NCBI RefSeq assembly: GCF_030263935.1
Contig: NZ_CP127162.1
Location: forward strand, 3,918,501 to 3,982,500
Direction of reading: 5' to 3'
Length of the DNA: 64,000 nucleotides
DNA from: Paenibacillus polygoni
Lineage (GTDB): Bacteria; Bacillota; Bacilli; Paenibacillales; Paenibacillaceae
The notes beneath the pieces are model-generated. The model made no database searches. It was not told the DNA's origin and saw nothing but the letters and a program-made list of their open reading frames with translations. Numbering within the stretch: the first letter of the stretch is position 1; every line of letters begins with the position of its first letter. Position numbers and translations under genes: made by a program. Shown in pieces: positions 45,289 to 54,545 of this stretch.

Positions 45289-47691
45289 CTAGGATGCACC
45301 CTTTGTCTGAGATTTCATCCATTGCATCAGTTGGGGCGCTGCCAAATCAAACATGGCTTTCTCCATTTCAGCCAGCTGCTCTATGTCCTGGTAGTTCCTG
45401 GAATCCGTCAAATTCTGCTTCGGCGGATTTGTCACAAAGGTCAATGTACCTGAATGACGTTTAATAAATGACAACTCTTCAAACACGTCCATGACTTTTG
45501 ACATCATTCTTACAGAATATCCACATTGTCGGCTTAAAGCCTCGATCATCTCTTTTTCAGGCACAGCTTCCTGTCCCCATTTGGAAACAAGGACATATAT
45601 ACGTTTAAAGTCATCACGACTCGGTCGTTGTAATCTTTGTTTAGGATTCGCCGTATGGTAAAGAAGAATGACATTATTCGCTTTCACAATCATGCTTTGC
45701 ATGGCTGTCCATTGCTCTGCAGTTTCAGGGATGTCCAGCACAAACAGACTTTCCAGATGCTTTTCGCCAATTTTTTTGGCTGAATCGTTCCACGGAACGA
45801 TCCCAACCTTCCTATCATATACCCAAATGGCCTTTTCATACAAATGGTTTTCAATAGCAAATAAGTTTTTCTCTTGAACAAGAACTGCAATCTTTCCATC
45901 ATTAGGAATAATTCTATGCGATAGGTCTTTTATCATGGTATTCATTTCCTCAAGGGGTTCTCTGCATCCACGGTAATCGAACACCTGACGTGTTTTTACC
46001 CGGATATCTTCCATCATGAATTGGGGTTTTCTAGACCCATTCCATTCATTAATTTGAAGCGTCCCCATCACATCAATTACCGATCCCTCTGGGATATAGT
46101 CAGCAAGTTTACCTTTTCCAAAAGAAATAGCATCCAGCATTTTCCCATCCTGTTCAATCGTTAATTTTAAGTGAGTTAGGTCTTTGCCCATTTTCCGGCT
46201 TGCCATCAGTGTTGCATCTCGAATAATAAATTTAGGAGTCGGATTGTTCATACCAAAAGGCTGCATTTGTTCCATCTCTTCAATTACATTCAGCGGTACT
46301 TCAGATATACGGCACTCTCCGTCTGTCTCTGTAACAGGAATAAAATGCTCAGGCTTCATTACTTCCCCGGCATACTCATTCAGCTTACACTCGAGCAGCT
46401 CCAGTCTATCCCGATGAAGCGTCATTCCTGCCGCAGCCGGGTGTCCCCCATAATGATCCATGATGTCTTTACAAGCGGTCAAGGCCTCATACATATCAAG
46501 TCCCGGAGTGGATCTGGCCGATCCTTTGCATTTTCCTGTGGCAGGATCAATCCCCAAAATCAGTGTGGGACGATAATATCTCTCGAGCACTTTTGAGGCA
46601 ACAATACCCACTACGCCTGGATTCCAACCTTCACCAGCTACAACAATAACATCAGGAACTTTACCATCCACTTTTTTTTGCTCCAGTATTTCAAAAGCTT
46701 CTTGCGTCATCTGCTCTACTACCTGCTGCCGCTCTCGGTTAAGCAAATCAAGTTCCTCCGCAAGATGTGCAGCTTCAAGAGGGTCTTCAGTGGTTAACAA
46801 GGAAACTGCTCTGCCTGCATGGGCAAGTCTGCCACTGGCATTAATACGTGGGGCAAGAGCAAATGCCACATTCGTTGAGTTAACAGTAGGCATGTCGACT
46901 CCGCTGATCTCTAACAGGGCTCGAATTCCGGGAAATGAGGAATCTCTCATCTCTTCGATGCCTCTTTGAACAATAACTCGATTTTCATCAATAAGCGGCA
47001 TGAGATCAGCGACGGTTCCGATCGTAACAATCTCCATCCAGGCACGAGGTACACTTCCTAGAAGCGCTTCTGCCAACTTCATGGCGACACCAACTCCGGC
47101 AAGCCCTTTAAAAGGATAAGGACAATCCTTCTGTTTTGGATTAATTAAGGCATACGCTTCAGGAAGAACTTCAGGCGGCTCATGGTGATCTGTAACAATC
47201 ACATCCATTCCGAGGGTTTTAGCGTAAGCAATTTGTTCAACAGCACTAATTCCAGTATCTACCGTAATAACTAAGGTAACCCCTTGTTGATGCGCCCAAT
47301 CCAGTGCATGATTGTGAAGCCCGTACCCTTCATTCGCTCGATGAGGAATATAGATATCGTACGAGGCAGACAGCTCTCTCATGAGATAAATCATTAGCGA
47401 AGTACTGGATACTCCATCGGCATCGTAATCACCATAAATCAGGATATGTTCGCCTTGATCCAGAGCTTCGCGAATACGGGGAACAGCTTGCTGCATTCCT
47501 TTCATCAAGTACGGATCATGAAGCACTTCATCAGAAGGCCGCAAGAACTGCTCTGCTGTTGATTTACTATCAATACCTCGGTTTAACAATAATCTTGACA
47601 TCAAATGAGAAACGGATAATTCCTCTGATAACCCTTTTACTTGTTCATCTGTAATCTTGGGCTCGTTCCAATGATATTGAGAATAAAGCAC
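45289..47691 (-). CDS. recJ: Single-stranded-DNA exonuclease RecJ
   Basis: 800 residues. DHH domain with ILIYGDYDADGVSS, VTDHHEPP and NAS-type RINASGRLAHAG, DHHA1 with GHPAAAGMTL, OB domain and the extra C-terminal domain found in Bacillales RecJ (about 570-800). 5'-3' ssDNA exonuclease in RecF recombination and mismatch or excision repair. GTG start at 47691 with AGGTG 8 nt upstream. apt follows. Confidence 0.96.
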   Translation of the reverse strand: MLYSQYHWNEPKITDEQVKGLSEELSVSHLMSRLLLNRGIDSKSTAEQFLRPSDEVLHDPYLMKGMQQAVPRIREALDQGEHILIYGDYDADGVSSTSLMIYLMRELSASYDIYIPHRANEGYGLHNHALDWAHQQGVTLVITVDTGISAVEQIAYAKTLGMDVIVTDHHEPPEVLPEAYALINPKQKDCPYPFKGLAGVGVAMKLAEALLGSVPRAWMEIVTIGTVADLMPLIDENRVIVQRGIEEMRDSSFPGIRALLEISGVDMPTVNSTNVAFALAPRINASGRLAHAGRAVSLLTTEDPLEAAHLAEELDLLNRERQQVVEQMTQEAFEILEQKKVDGKVPDVIVVAGEGWNPGVVGIVASKVLERYYRPTLILGIDPATGKCKGSARSTPGLDMYEALTACKDIMDHYGGHPAAAGMTLHRDRLELLECKLNEYAGEVMKPEHFIPVTETDGECRISEVPLNVIEEMEQMQPFGMNNPTPKFIIRDATLMASRKMGKDLTHLKLTIEQDGKMLDAISFGKGKLADYIPEGSVIDVMGTLQINEWNGSRKPQFMMEDIRVKTRQVFDYRGCREPLEEMNTMIKDLSHRIIPNDGKIAVLVQEKNLFAIENHLYEKAIWVYDRKVGIVPWNDSAKKIGEKHLESLFVLDIPETAEQWTAMQSMIVKANNVILLYHTANPKQRLQRPSRDDFKRIYVLVSKWGQEAVPEKEMIEALSRQCGYSVRMMSKVMDVFEELSFIKRHSGTLTFVTNPPKQNLTDSRNYQDIEQLAEMEKAMFDLAAPQLMQWMKSQTKGAS

Positions 47692-47715
47692 TCATTAATC
47701 ACCTTTCTTTCTAGC

Positions 47716-47747
47716 AAAAAAACAAAACTCAGATCATCCTGAGTTTT
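47716..47747 (-). terminator. Terminator of the CDF-like gene
   Basis: AAAACTCAG (47724-47732) pairs with CTGAGTTTT (47739-47747), then TTTGTTTTTTT on the minus strand. Confidence 0.75.
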
Positions 47748-47758
47748 TATTTTCATTC

Positions 47759-48706
47759 TTATTGTAGTAACGTGTTCGTCTCTCTCTCGGCAAGATCACA
47801 ATTACTTTTATATGGGTATTCTGATTGGTAGGGAACGACTTTTAGCTGAACGCTATTTACTTGTTCAAAACGTCCCATTAGTAGTACTTTCGATCTTTCC
47901 GCTACTTCTTGTGCTTCTGCTACGGTCATACGCGGATTGACGGTTATTGTTAAATCTATATGAATTCCTTCTTCACGTTCATAGGCACAAATATGCTCCA
48001 CGGTAACAATACCATGAACACGCTGAACTGTCTGCATGTAATCATAGGTATCTACAAAAGACTCTTCTTTTTGCCCTGGTATGTGACCAGTTATAAGCAA
48101 ATAGCTCCTCCAAATCACGATTCCTGAAGTTACAAGAGCAGCCATAGGCTCAGCATAAAGGAGATAGAAATAATCAAATGATTTACCAATCATCGATAAA
48201 ATAATTCCAGTAAGCACCAATAAGGAAGTGTAAAATGCGTATCTATGTTGTTCAAAATATTGTTTCATAATCGAACGTTCAGCGTCTTTATATGTATGCC
48301 GCCATTCGTATTGAAACCAAAGTTCAGCAAAAGTGAACGCGATAACTGCTGCAATTAATGCACTGATATGCGGTGGCTCCGGATCTGCCTTCATCATCAC
48401 TTTAACAGAAGATATGGCAAGTTGGAGCCCGCCCAGTAAAACCAGTAGCGGAACAATGAGTGCTATGAATTGGCCAACTTTCTTCCTTTTCTCTGAAGAT
48501 TCTGCGGGCGACCCATTACCGCTCCATACCTGATATTTTCGTGTAAAAAGAGAACCTGCTTCGCCTGCCGAATATAGAGCATCGCTTAATAATGCTCTAT
48601 TTCCCGAAGCAATACCAACGCTTCCTTTTACAATAGTTAGAACCGTATTCTTACATACTTCCATCCAGAACATTACATGTATTGCTCGTTGTTGTTTGGT
48701 GGTCAT
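47759..48706 (-). CDS. Cation diffusion facilitator family protein with altered metal site
   Basis: 315 residues: about six membrane helices, then a cytoplasmic ferredoxin-like domain (about 225-300, HGIVTVEHICAYEREEGIHIDLTITVNP). It resembles CDF zinc/manganese exporters, but the helix-2 motif that normally reads D..H...D reads DALYSAGE, and helix 5 has HRYAFYTS where most have H..HRSD. By-eye alignment therefore suggests loss of the usual His/Asp metal ligands. Function is open. Start at 48706 with a GGGGG ribosome site about 10 nt before it. Confidence 0.78.
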   Translation of the reverse strand: MTTKQQRAIHVMFWMEVCKNTVLTIVKGSVGIASGNRALLSDALYSAGEAGSLFTRKYQVWSGNGSPAESSEKRKKVGQFIALIVPLLVLLGGLQLAISSVKVMMKADPEPPHISALIAAVIAFTFAELWFQYEWRHTYKDAERSIMKQYFEQHRYAFYTSLLVLTGIILSMIGKSFDYFYLLYAEPMAALVTSGIVIWRSYLLITGHIPGQKEESFVDTYDYMQTVQRVHGIVTVEHICAYEREEGIHIDLTITVNPRMTVAEAQEVAERSKVLLMGRFEQVNSVQLKVVPYQSEYPYKSNCDLAERETNTLLQ

Positions 48707-48739
48707 CCGTGTTCCCCCTCTACACGTAAGACAGTTATA

Positions 48740-48776
48740 TTAGAAAACCGCGCCTATAGCTATAAGACGCGGTTTT
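48740..48776 (-). terminator. Terminator of secD-secF
   Basis: AAAACCGCG (48744-48752) pairs with CGCGGTTTT (48768-48776), then TTTTCTAAT on the minus strand. Confidence 0.7.
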
Positions 48777-48791
48777 CGGTAATCCTTAAAG

Positions 48792-49703
48792 TTATGGAGT
48801 CGTCTTAGAAGGATTATTGTGATTTGGTTTTTGTTTGCCTTTAAGTACTGCCCATAATGGACTTGCGATAAAGATGGATGAGTAAGCCCCAAATACAAGG
48901 CCGATCACCATGGCAAGTGAGAACATCCGGATGGACTCTCCGCCAAGCAGGAACAGGAACAGTGATGCAATAAATACAGTAACTGTTGTGTACAGAGAAC
49001 GAGTCATCGTTTGTGAAATACTGCGGTTGACGACTTCGTTTAAATCTGTACGTGTTTTAATTTTAGAGAAACGCAAGTTTTCACGTATACGGTCAAATAC
49101 AACAATGGTGTCATTAATCGAGAACCCGACAATGGTGAGTACTGCTGTTATAAACGTTAAATCTACTTCCAATCGGAATATAGAGAAAATACTAATGACA
49201 ACAAACGCATCATGCAGTAATGCCACAATGGCAGCAACCGCAAATCTCCATTCAAAACGGATCGTTACATAAATCATGATACCCAAGCTTGCAAGGAGAA
49301 CAGCATAAATGGCATTTCTACCCAGTTCTTTTGCCATTTCTGGATCAACTGTATTCACTTCAAAGGAAGCTTCAGGATCGATTTTCTCGTTAAAAGATGC
49401 TTTTAAGCTGCTTTCTTTCTCTTCATTAAGTACAGAAGGGAAACGAATACTAATCCGGTCGCTTCCTGCAGAGATCTGAGGTTCCTCCGCTGCGAGTCCG
49501 ATTTCTTCAAGGACCGGGACAATCTCTTCTTTGGTTACGGATTTGCTTGCTGTGATATCCACATTTGAACCTGATCGGAAATCTACACCGTAGTTAAGTC
49601 CAAAGATCGCCAGACTTAATATACCAAGCAGTGTAATGATAATAGAAAAGGTATAGAAATACTTACTGATCTTAATAAAATCATAATCCCATTTAAAGCG
49701 CAC
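48792..49703 (-). CDS. secF: Protein translocase subunit SecF
   Basis: 303 residues from the GTG at 49703; this leaves 10 nt to AAGGAG, while the GTG at 49712 lies next to it. Six helices with an extracytoplasmic domain (helix 1 at about 17-37). Family blocks LNYGVDFRSGSNV, VGFSINDTIVVFDRIREN and FLFLLGGESIRMFSLAMVIGLVFGAYSS. With SecD it uses the proton motive force to complete protein export. Start overlaps the end of secD. B. subtilis has a fused SecDF; here they are separate. Confidence 0.94.
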   Translation of the reverse strand: MRFKWDYDFIKISKYFYTFSIIITLLGILSLAIFGLNYGVDFRSGSNVDITASKSVTKEEIVPVLEEIGLAAEEPQISAGSDRISIRFPSVLNEEKESSLKASFNEKIDPEASFEVNTVDPEMAKELGRNAIYAVLLASLGIMIYVTIRFEWRFAVAAIVALLHDAFVVISIFSIFRLEVDLTFITAVLTIVGFSINDTIVVFDRIRENLRFSKIKTRTDLNEVVNRSISQTMTRSLYTTVTVFIASLFLFLLGGESIRMFSLAMVIGLVFGAYSSIFIASPLWAVLKGKQKPNHNNPSKTTP

Positions 49704-50952
49704 GAATTTCACTCTCCTTCACTCCGAAGTAACTAGGCTTCTTGATGAGATTTGCTTTCACAAGCAGGTTCAATAAGAAGCGGGAGAAGAAGACATTCGT
49801 GAGGATACTTGTCACAATATCAATAATTAGAACGATGGCAAAGCCTCTTACCGATCCGGTTCCTAACCAGAACATAACGGATGCGGCAATAATCGTTGTA
49901 ATATTGGAATCCATGACCGTACGGAACGAAATTCTCTCACCTGATTTGACAGCAGACAGAATACTTTTGCCGCTGCGAAGTTCTTCCTTAATCCGTTCGT
50001 AAGTAATAATATTGGCGTCGACTGCCATCCCAATACCTAGAATGAAGGCTGCTATACCCGGAAGAGTCAGAACAAAATCACCGAGATAGAAAATAGCGAG
50101 TACCAACCAAGTATGTGTGATGAGTGCAAAGCTTGCGACCACGCCTGGAATACGATACATACTAATCATAAAGACCAGGATAAAGATGGAAGCGATAATT
50201 CCCGCTTTTATCGTTTGCTCAAGTGATAGTTGGCCTAGACTTGCCCCAACGCTCTGGGAGTATTTCTCTGTGAGTTTAAGAGGCAATGCCCCTAAGTTAA
50301 TCGTATCACGAAGCTCGTTTGCTTCTTCTCTTGTAAAACTTCCTGTAATTTGTGCCTTACCGTCTGTCAGTGTTTGTCCAACTTTTGGAGCAGACAACAA
50401 TTCATCATCAAGGTATATAGCAAGTGGTTGACCTTGAAGACGTTTTGTAATTTCAGCAAATTTTTCTTTGTCTTTCACCTGAATATCGACCATCGGCTCG
50501 TTCAGAGAGTTATAAACGACAGATGCACCGTTCTCAACAAATTCATTACCGCGAAGCTCGATTTTGCTGTATGTTCCGGGCTCATCGTCTTCTGCTGCAC
50601 TCCGAAATGTCAGTTCAGCAGGTTCTTTCATTTTACTCCGTACCTCTACCTCATCCGTAACGCCTGCAAGCCTTAAACGAATGCGGTTCGTACCCTCTGT
50701 AGTTACTTCAGGTTCACTTGTGCCTAGTGCATTCGCACGTTGCTCCAAGCTTTTTGCGGTTTGTGTAAGTGATTCTCTGGTGACTGCTTGTCCAGCTTCG
50801 AGCGGCTGTGCTTCATATAGAATCTCAAAGCCTCCCTTAAGATCGAGGCCCAAGCGTATATCTTTGAGCAGCCCCGGGCTTGTATAGGCCATAACGCCAA
50901 CCGTTACAAGCACGACCAGAATGAAACTGACTATTCTTTTCATGCCGTCCAT
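49693..50952 (-). CDS. secD: Protein translocase subunit SecD
   Basis: 419 residues. Helix 1 (about 6-24), periplasmic-like P1 domain (DIRLGLDLKGGFEILYEA), and the C-terminal membrane bundle with GMAVDANIITYERIKEELRSGK and NITTIIAASVMFWLGTGSVRGFA. RND-fold partner of SecF; the overlap of the two genes implies coupled translation. Start ATG at 50952 with AAGGGGG just upstream; the ATG three codons on is also possible. Confidence 0.95.
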   Translation of the reverse strand: MDGMKRIVSFILVVLVTVGVMAYTSPGLLKDIRLGLDLKGGFEILYEAQPLEAGQAVTRESLTQTAKSLEQRANALGTSEPEVTTEGTNRIRLRLAGVTDEVEVRSKMKEPAELTFRSAAEDDEPGTYSKIELRGNEFVENGASVVYNSLNEPMVDIQVKDKEKFAEITKRLQGQPLAIYLDDELLSAPKVGQTLTDGKAQITGSFTREEANELRDTINLGALPLKLTEKYSQSVGASLGQLSLEQTIKAGIIASIFILVFMISMYRIPGVVASFALITHTWLVLAIFYLGDFVLTLPGIAAFILGIGMAVDANIITYERIKEELRSGKSILSAVKSGERISFRTVMDSNITTIIAASVMFWLGTGSVRGFAIVLIIDIVTSILTNVFFSRFLLNLLVKANLIKKPSYFGVKESEIRAL

Positions 50953-51016
50953 AGTTCCCCCTTCATTCTCAATATTCCCATTATAGCGATGCAGGAAATC
51001 TCAGTCAATTTTCATT

Positions 51017-51044
51017 AAAAAAGTCCTCTTCCTTAGAAAGAGGA
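51017..51044 (-). terminator. Terminator of comN, containing its stop codon
   Basis: TCCTCTT (51024-51030) pairs with AAGAGGA (51038-51044); the loop contains the comN TAA, and T6 follows on the minus strand. Confidence 0.8.
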
Positions 51045-51293
51045 GCCTCGGTATGCAGATACTGTCATAAAGTTCATAAAACTGGTAGCTTTCAGCGACA
51101 AAATATCATTAACCAGTTGATGGAGTGGGGGAATTCCTTGTTTCTCATATTTGCGGCTGACGCAATTCCAAACATCCTTACTTGTTACATATTGATATCC
51201 CACTAATTGAAATTCTTCTGCCTTACTGCAGCATAAGAGTTCAATTGCATTTTCCAGCTCGTGGGCGTCCATTTCTTCAATAAATGATTCCAT
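51033..51293 (-). CDS. comN: Post-transcriptional regulator ComN (YrzD family)
   Basis: 86 residues with the family's central block LLCCSKAEEFQLVGYQYVTSKDVWNCV and CIRKK-type end (KYEKQGIPPLHQLVNDILSLK). In B. subtilis ComN (YrzD) affects comER operon mRNA and competence and binds the same chromosomal neighbourhood next to secDF and spoVB, as here. AAGGAG lies about 12 nt before the ATG. The stop codon is inside its terminator hairpin. Confidence 0.85.
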   Translation of the reverse strand: MESFIEEMDAHELENAIELLCCSKAEEFQLVGYQYVTSKDVWNCVSRKYEKQGIPPLHQLVNDILSLKATSFMNFMTVSAYRGSSF

Positions 51294-51517
51294 GGCGTTA
51301 AATCACTCCTTTTGTGCTCCTGCTTATCTATTCGACATCTTCCTACAGTATTCCTGCCTAGCTGAACGAGCATCTCCCTCGTGAATGAAAGGAAATCACC
51401 TGATTGCTAACTAACAGTCATGAGATGGGACAGGTTCGGCATATTCATGAAGTAGAACGAGTACCACATGCCAGAACTTATTATGTACTAACCCATGGGG
51501 AAGAGGGATTAACACTT

Positions 51518-53092
51518 ATGAAAAAACAAACGTTCATCCAGGGGACTATGATTTTGCTGGCAGCCGGCATCATTAATCGGATCCTGGGATTCATACCCCG
51601 TATCGTTTTACCACGGGTCATTGGTGCGGAAGGCGTTGGCTTATATCAACAAGGATACCCCTTTTTCATCGTTATCGTAACACTCATTACAGGTGGAATT
51701 CCGCTGGCTATTGCTAAGCTTGTAGCTGAGGCTGAATCCTATGGAGACGTAAAAGCGTCAGAGAAAATTTTGAAAACAAGTCTGTTCTTTACTTTGACTG
51801 CTGGTGCCATCTTTACAGCGTTATGCCTTCTATTTGCTCCATTTGTAACAAGCCGCATTCTCACAGATGAAAGGGTTTATTACACCTTTGTTAGTATGAC
51901 GCCCATGATCTTAATCGTCGCCGTTTCATCCGTATACAGGGGCTATTTTCAAGGGAAACAAAATATGATTCCATCTGCGAGTTCCTCCATTGCGGAAACA
52001 CTTATGCGTATTTTGTGCGTACTTTGGTTTTCCTACCTTCTGTTGCCAAAAGGAATCGAATTTGCAGCGGCAGGAGCCATGCTCGGTGCAGTAGCAGGAG
52101 AGCTAATTGGCATGTTTGTATTACTTTGGCAACATGAACGTAATCGAAAAGCAGGTATATTGGTGCCGGCACCTATGCCGCAGAGAAGCAAGACTAAGAT
52201 GGAAAGTAAATCGATATTCAAACGAATCATGTCTATTTCCATTCCTGTTACTGCAGGACGTTTGGTTGGCTCCATCTCCTATCTTCTCGAAACAATTGTC
52301 ACAGCACAAAGTCTAGCCCTTGCCGGATTTACGAAAGCTATAGCAACCGCACAGTATGGGGCGATGCAGGGCATGGTTATTCCTTTGCTTCTTTTGCCGG
52401 GTGCCCTGACTTCTTCACTTGCTACGTCTTTGGTTCCATCTCTGTCTGAAGCTGCTGCAAGGAAAGATTACAAAACCATTCACAAGAGAATGCATCAATC
52501 TCTGCGTTTAGCGCTTGTTACTGGCGGACCCTTTGCAGTCATTATGTATGTCCTCGCAGAACCGCTCTGCCTGCTTCTTTACAATAACAGTTCCATTGCA
52601 GATATGCTGAGGACCATGTCTCCCTTTGCTCTCTTTATTTACACGCAAGCTCCCTTACAAGCTGCTCTTCAAGCTTTAGAACGTCCTGGTAAGGCGCTCT
52701 TCAATACAATGCTGGGAGCCATCATTAAGATCAGTCTCATCCTTTATCTTGCCTCAAAGCCCGAATACGGCATTTACGGCGCCATTATAGCCATCTGTAT
52801 TAATGCCTTGGTTGTAACTCTGCTGCATGGAAGAAGTCTAAAACAGCTCCTTGGTTTCCGTTTTCGCTGGCTCGATGCTCTAAAAGTGGGTACCGGGATG
52901 ATCATAATGGCAGCCGTTGTCGAGTATTTATTTCATCATCTTCCTTGGCCGAGTATATTGTTCCTTCAGTTTCTTGTTTCCAGCTTTATAGGTCTGCTTC
53001 TATATTTATCGGTTATGGCAGCTTGTCGTTTAATTGATCTGCATGATTTATCTCGTGTTCCTATTCTAGGTGCTTGGATTCGTCGCAAATAA
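51518..53092 (+). CDS. spoVB: Stage V sporulation protein B (MATE/flippase family)
   Basis: 524 residues from the ATG at 51518 (GAGGG 10 nt upstream). A longer open frame to 51404 has no ribosome site and does not match the family start MKKQTFIQGTMILLAAGIINR. About 14 membrane helices of the MOP superfamily. SpoVB is needed for spore cortex formation, thought to flip lipid II or related precursors. Convergent with the DUF421 gene, with only 3 bp between the stops and no terminator. Confidence 0.93.
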   Translation: MKKQTFIQGTMILLAAGIINRILGFIPRIVLPRVIGAEGVGLYQQGYPFFIVIVTLITGGIPLAIAKLVAEAESYGDVKASEKILKTSLFFTLTAGAIFTALCLLFAPFVTSRILTDERVYYTFVSMTPMILIVAVSSVYRGYFQGKQNMIPSASSSIAETLMRILCVLWFSYLLLPKGIEFAAAGAMLGAVAGELIGMFVLLWQHERNRKAGILVPAPMPQRSKTKMESKSIFKRIMSISIPVTAGRLVGSISYLLETIVTAQSLALAGFTKAIATAQYGAMQGMVIPLLLLPGALTSSLATSLVPSLSEAAARKDYKTIHKRMHQSLRLALVTGGPFAVIMYVLAEPLCLLLYNNSSIADMLRTMSPFALFIYTQAPLQAALQALERPGKALFNTMLGAIIKISLILYLASKPEYGIYGAIIAICINALVVTLLHGRSLKQLLGFRFRWLDALKVGTGMIIMAAVVEYLFHHLPWPSILFLQFLVSSFIGLLLYLSVMAACRLIDLHDLSRVPILGAWIRRK

Positions 53093-53095
53093 GTG

Positions 53096-53875
53096 TTACG
53101 GTTTTTTCTTTACGTTGACGTACAGCTCTCCTTTGTGGTCAATAGAACATAAAAATACATCTTTAAAATCTTTAACTCCTTTTTCTTGAATCTGATTTTT
53201 AAGCCAGAAACGATTTTTCTCAATTAACTCTAAATTAGAATCCTGTACTTTTCCGTCCATAATCAGCGGCAATGGCAGAGCTCCATAACGTATATTTTGC
53301 ATTGCCTTTAAATGTTCCTTACTCTCATCATTCTTTTTGGTATCTTCTTTCGTTTCCATATCGCTCTCAATTGCTGTTTCTGTAGATCCTGAGTTCCCTG
53401 TGTTGTCAGACTCCGAAGCATTATTTTCCTTTTTAAAGGTGGTGAGTTTCCCCGTCGTCTCCAGGATCGCAAACTGTAAATCATCCACATTATCAATACT
53501 TTGCTCTCTGAGCTGCTGCATTAGATCATCTAAGTTATAGCGCTGCTTTCTCATCTCTTCTCTTTGCAGTTCACCGTTAGAGACTAGGATGACGGGTTTA
53601 CCATCCAAAGCGAGCCGAAACCAGCGGCTTTTAAGCCCGATCAGAGCGATACCTACTTGCAATATAATGAGAACAATAATAGGAACGATTCCTTCATAAA
53701 TCGGTCTTTTTATATCTTCAATAGCGAATACCGCAATTTCAGCCAGCATGATGGATATAACAAGATCAAAAACAGATAATTTTCCGATTTCTCTCTTACC
53801 CATCAGTCGAATAGCGAATGCAGCTATAAAATACATGAGAATGGTTCTTCCAATATGTATCATGATGTGTTCCAT
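53096..53875 (-). CDS. DUF421/YetF-type membrane protein with acidic insert
   Basis: 259 residues. Three N-terminal helices (about 8-26, 38-54, 62-80), then the YetF C-terminal domain (LVSNGELQREEMRKQRYNLDDLMQQLREQSIDNVDDLQFAILE). Between residue 143 and 188 lies a low-complexity, Ser/Glu/Asn-rich insert that splits the second half of the domain. YetF-like proteins are sporulation- or envelope-associated and their exact role is unknown. Start at 53875; GGGG lies 12 nt upstream. Confidence 0.82.
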   Translation of the reverse strand: MEHIMIHIGRTILMYFIAAFAIRLMGKREIGKLSVFDLVISIMLAEIAVFAIEDIKRPIYEGIVPIIVLIILQVGIALIGLKSRWFRLALDGKPVILVSNGELQREEMRKQRYNLDDLMQQLREQSIDNVDDLQFAILETTGKLTTFKKENNASESDNTGNSGSTETAIESDMETKEDTKKNDESKEHLKAMQNIRYGALPLPLIMDGKVQDSNLELIEKNRFWLKNQIQEKGVKDFKDVFLCSIDHKGELYVNVKKKP

Positions 53876-54051
53876 TTGTTATCTTATCCCCCTCTGCTTT
53901 AGTCACATGTATTTGTGCCATAACAGTTCATAGGTTGACCGAACACGGAAAAGTCATGCCATTTAATTAATGGAAAATCAAGTTCATATCATAGGTAGCT
54001 TGACCATACAATGTATTAATGAGAACCGAATGATTAAGGGAGGTCACCTTC

Positions 54052-54444
54052 ATGCAATTTGTTCGCCGTTTGTTTTCTGTACGAATTAATAGTCCTCTGC
54101 TTTCTGGTTTAAATGCAGCTTTTATCTGGATGTTTATCGGTGCATTCGTTTTATCGCTTTTTCTTTGGCTTACAGGGATGCGTGAACAGGATTTATCGTT
54201 TTATACTTATGTAGTACATGCTGTTTCATTACTCATAGGCGGGTTCATATCAGGCAAAAGATCTAACGAGCGCGGATGGTATCACGGCGGTATTATGGGA
54301 GCGGTATATGGACTGCTGATCCTTGTCATTGGTTTCCTTGCTCTTGAGTCCTCCTTGCAACTGCAAGATATACTGCAATGGGGTGCTGCCTTTATTCTAG
54401 GAGCAATCGGCGGTATTTTTGGAGTGAATGTAGATAAATCGTAA
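54052..54444 (+). CDS. TIGR04086 family membrane protein (YrzE-like)
   Basis: 130 residues with four helices and the family stretch LLIGGFISGKRSNERGWYHGGIMGAVYGLLI. YrzE-type proteins are conserved across spore formers beside yajC; function unknown. GGGAGG lies 8 nt before the ATG. Ends at the plus-strand terminator at 54516-54540. Confidence 0.85.
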   Translation: MQFVRRLFSVRINSPLLSGLNAAFIWMFIGAFVLSLFLWLTGMREQDLSFYTYVVHAVSLLIGGFISGKRSNERGWYHGGIMGAVYGLLILVIGFLALESSLQLQDILQWGAAFILGAIGGIFGVNVDKS

Positions 54445-54461
54445 TACATCAAGATTTAAAA

Positions 54462-54509
54462 TAAAAAAGACTGCAGGCACACTAGTTTAAGCTAGTGTGC
54501 CTGCAGTCT
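54462..54509 (-). terminator. Terminator of yajC and upstream operon
   Basis: Perfect 18-bp stem (54468-54485 with 54492-54509), loop TTTAAG, then TTTTTTATTTT on the minus strand only. Confidence 0.9.
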
Positions 54510-54515
54510 CCAGAG

Positions 54516-54540
54516 GACTCCTGAACAGGAGTCTTCTTTT
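54516..54540 (+). terminator. Terminator of the yrzE-like gene
   Basis: GACTCCTG/CAGGAGTC stem (54516-54533) followed by TTCTTTTG on the plus strand; no U-run on the minus strand. Confidence 0.75.
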
Positions 54541-54545
54541 GTTAC

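Noticed and set aside
51404..51517. N-terminal extension of SpoVB by 38 residues
   Set aside because: No ribosome site at 51404, while 51518 has one and matches the family start.
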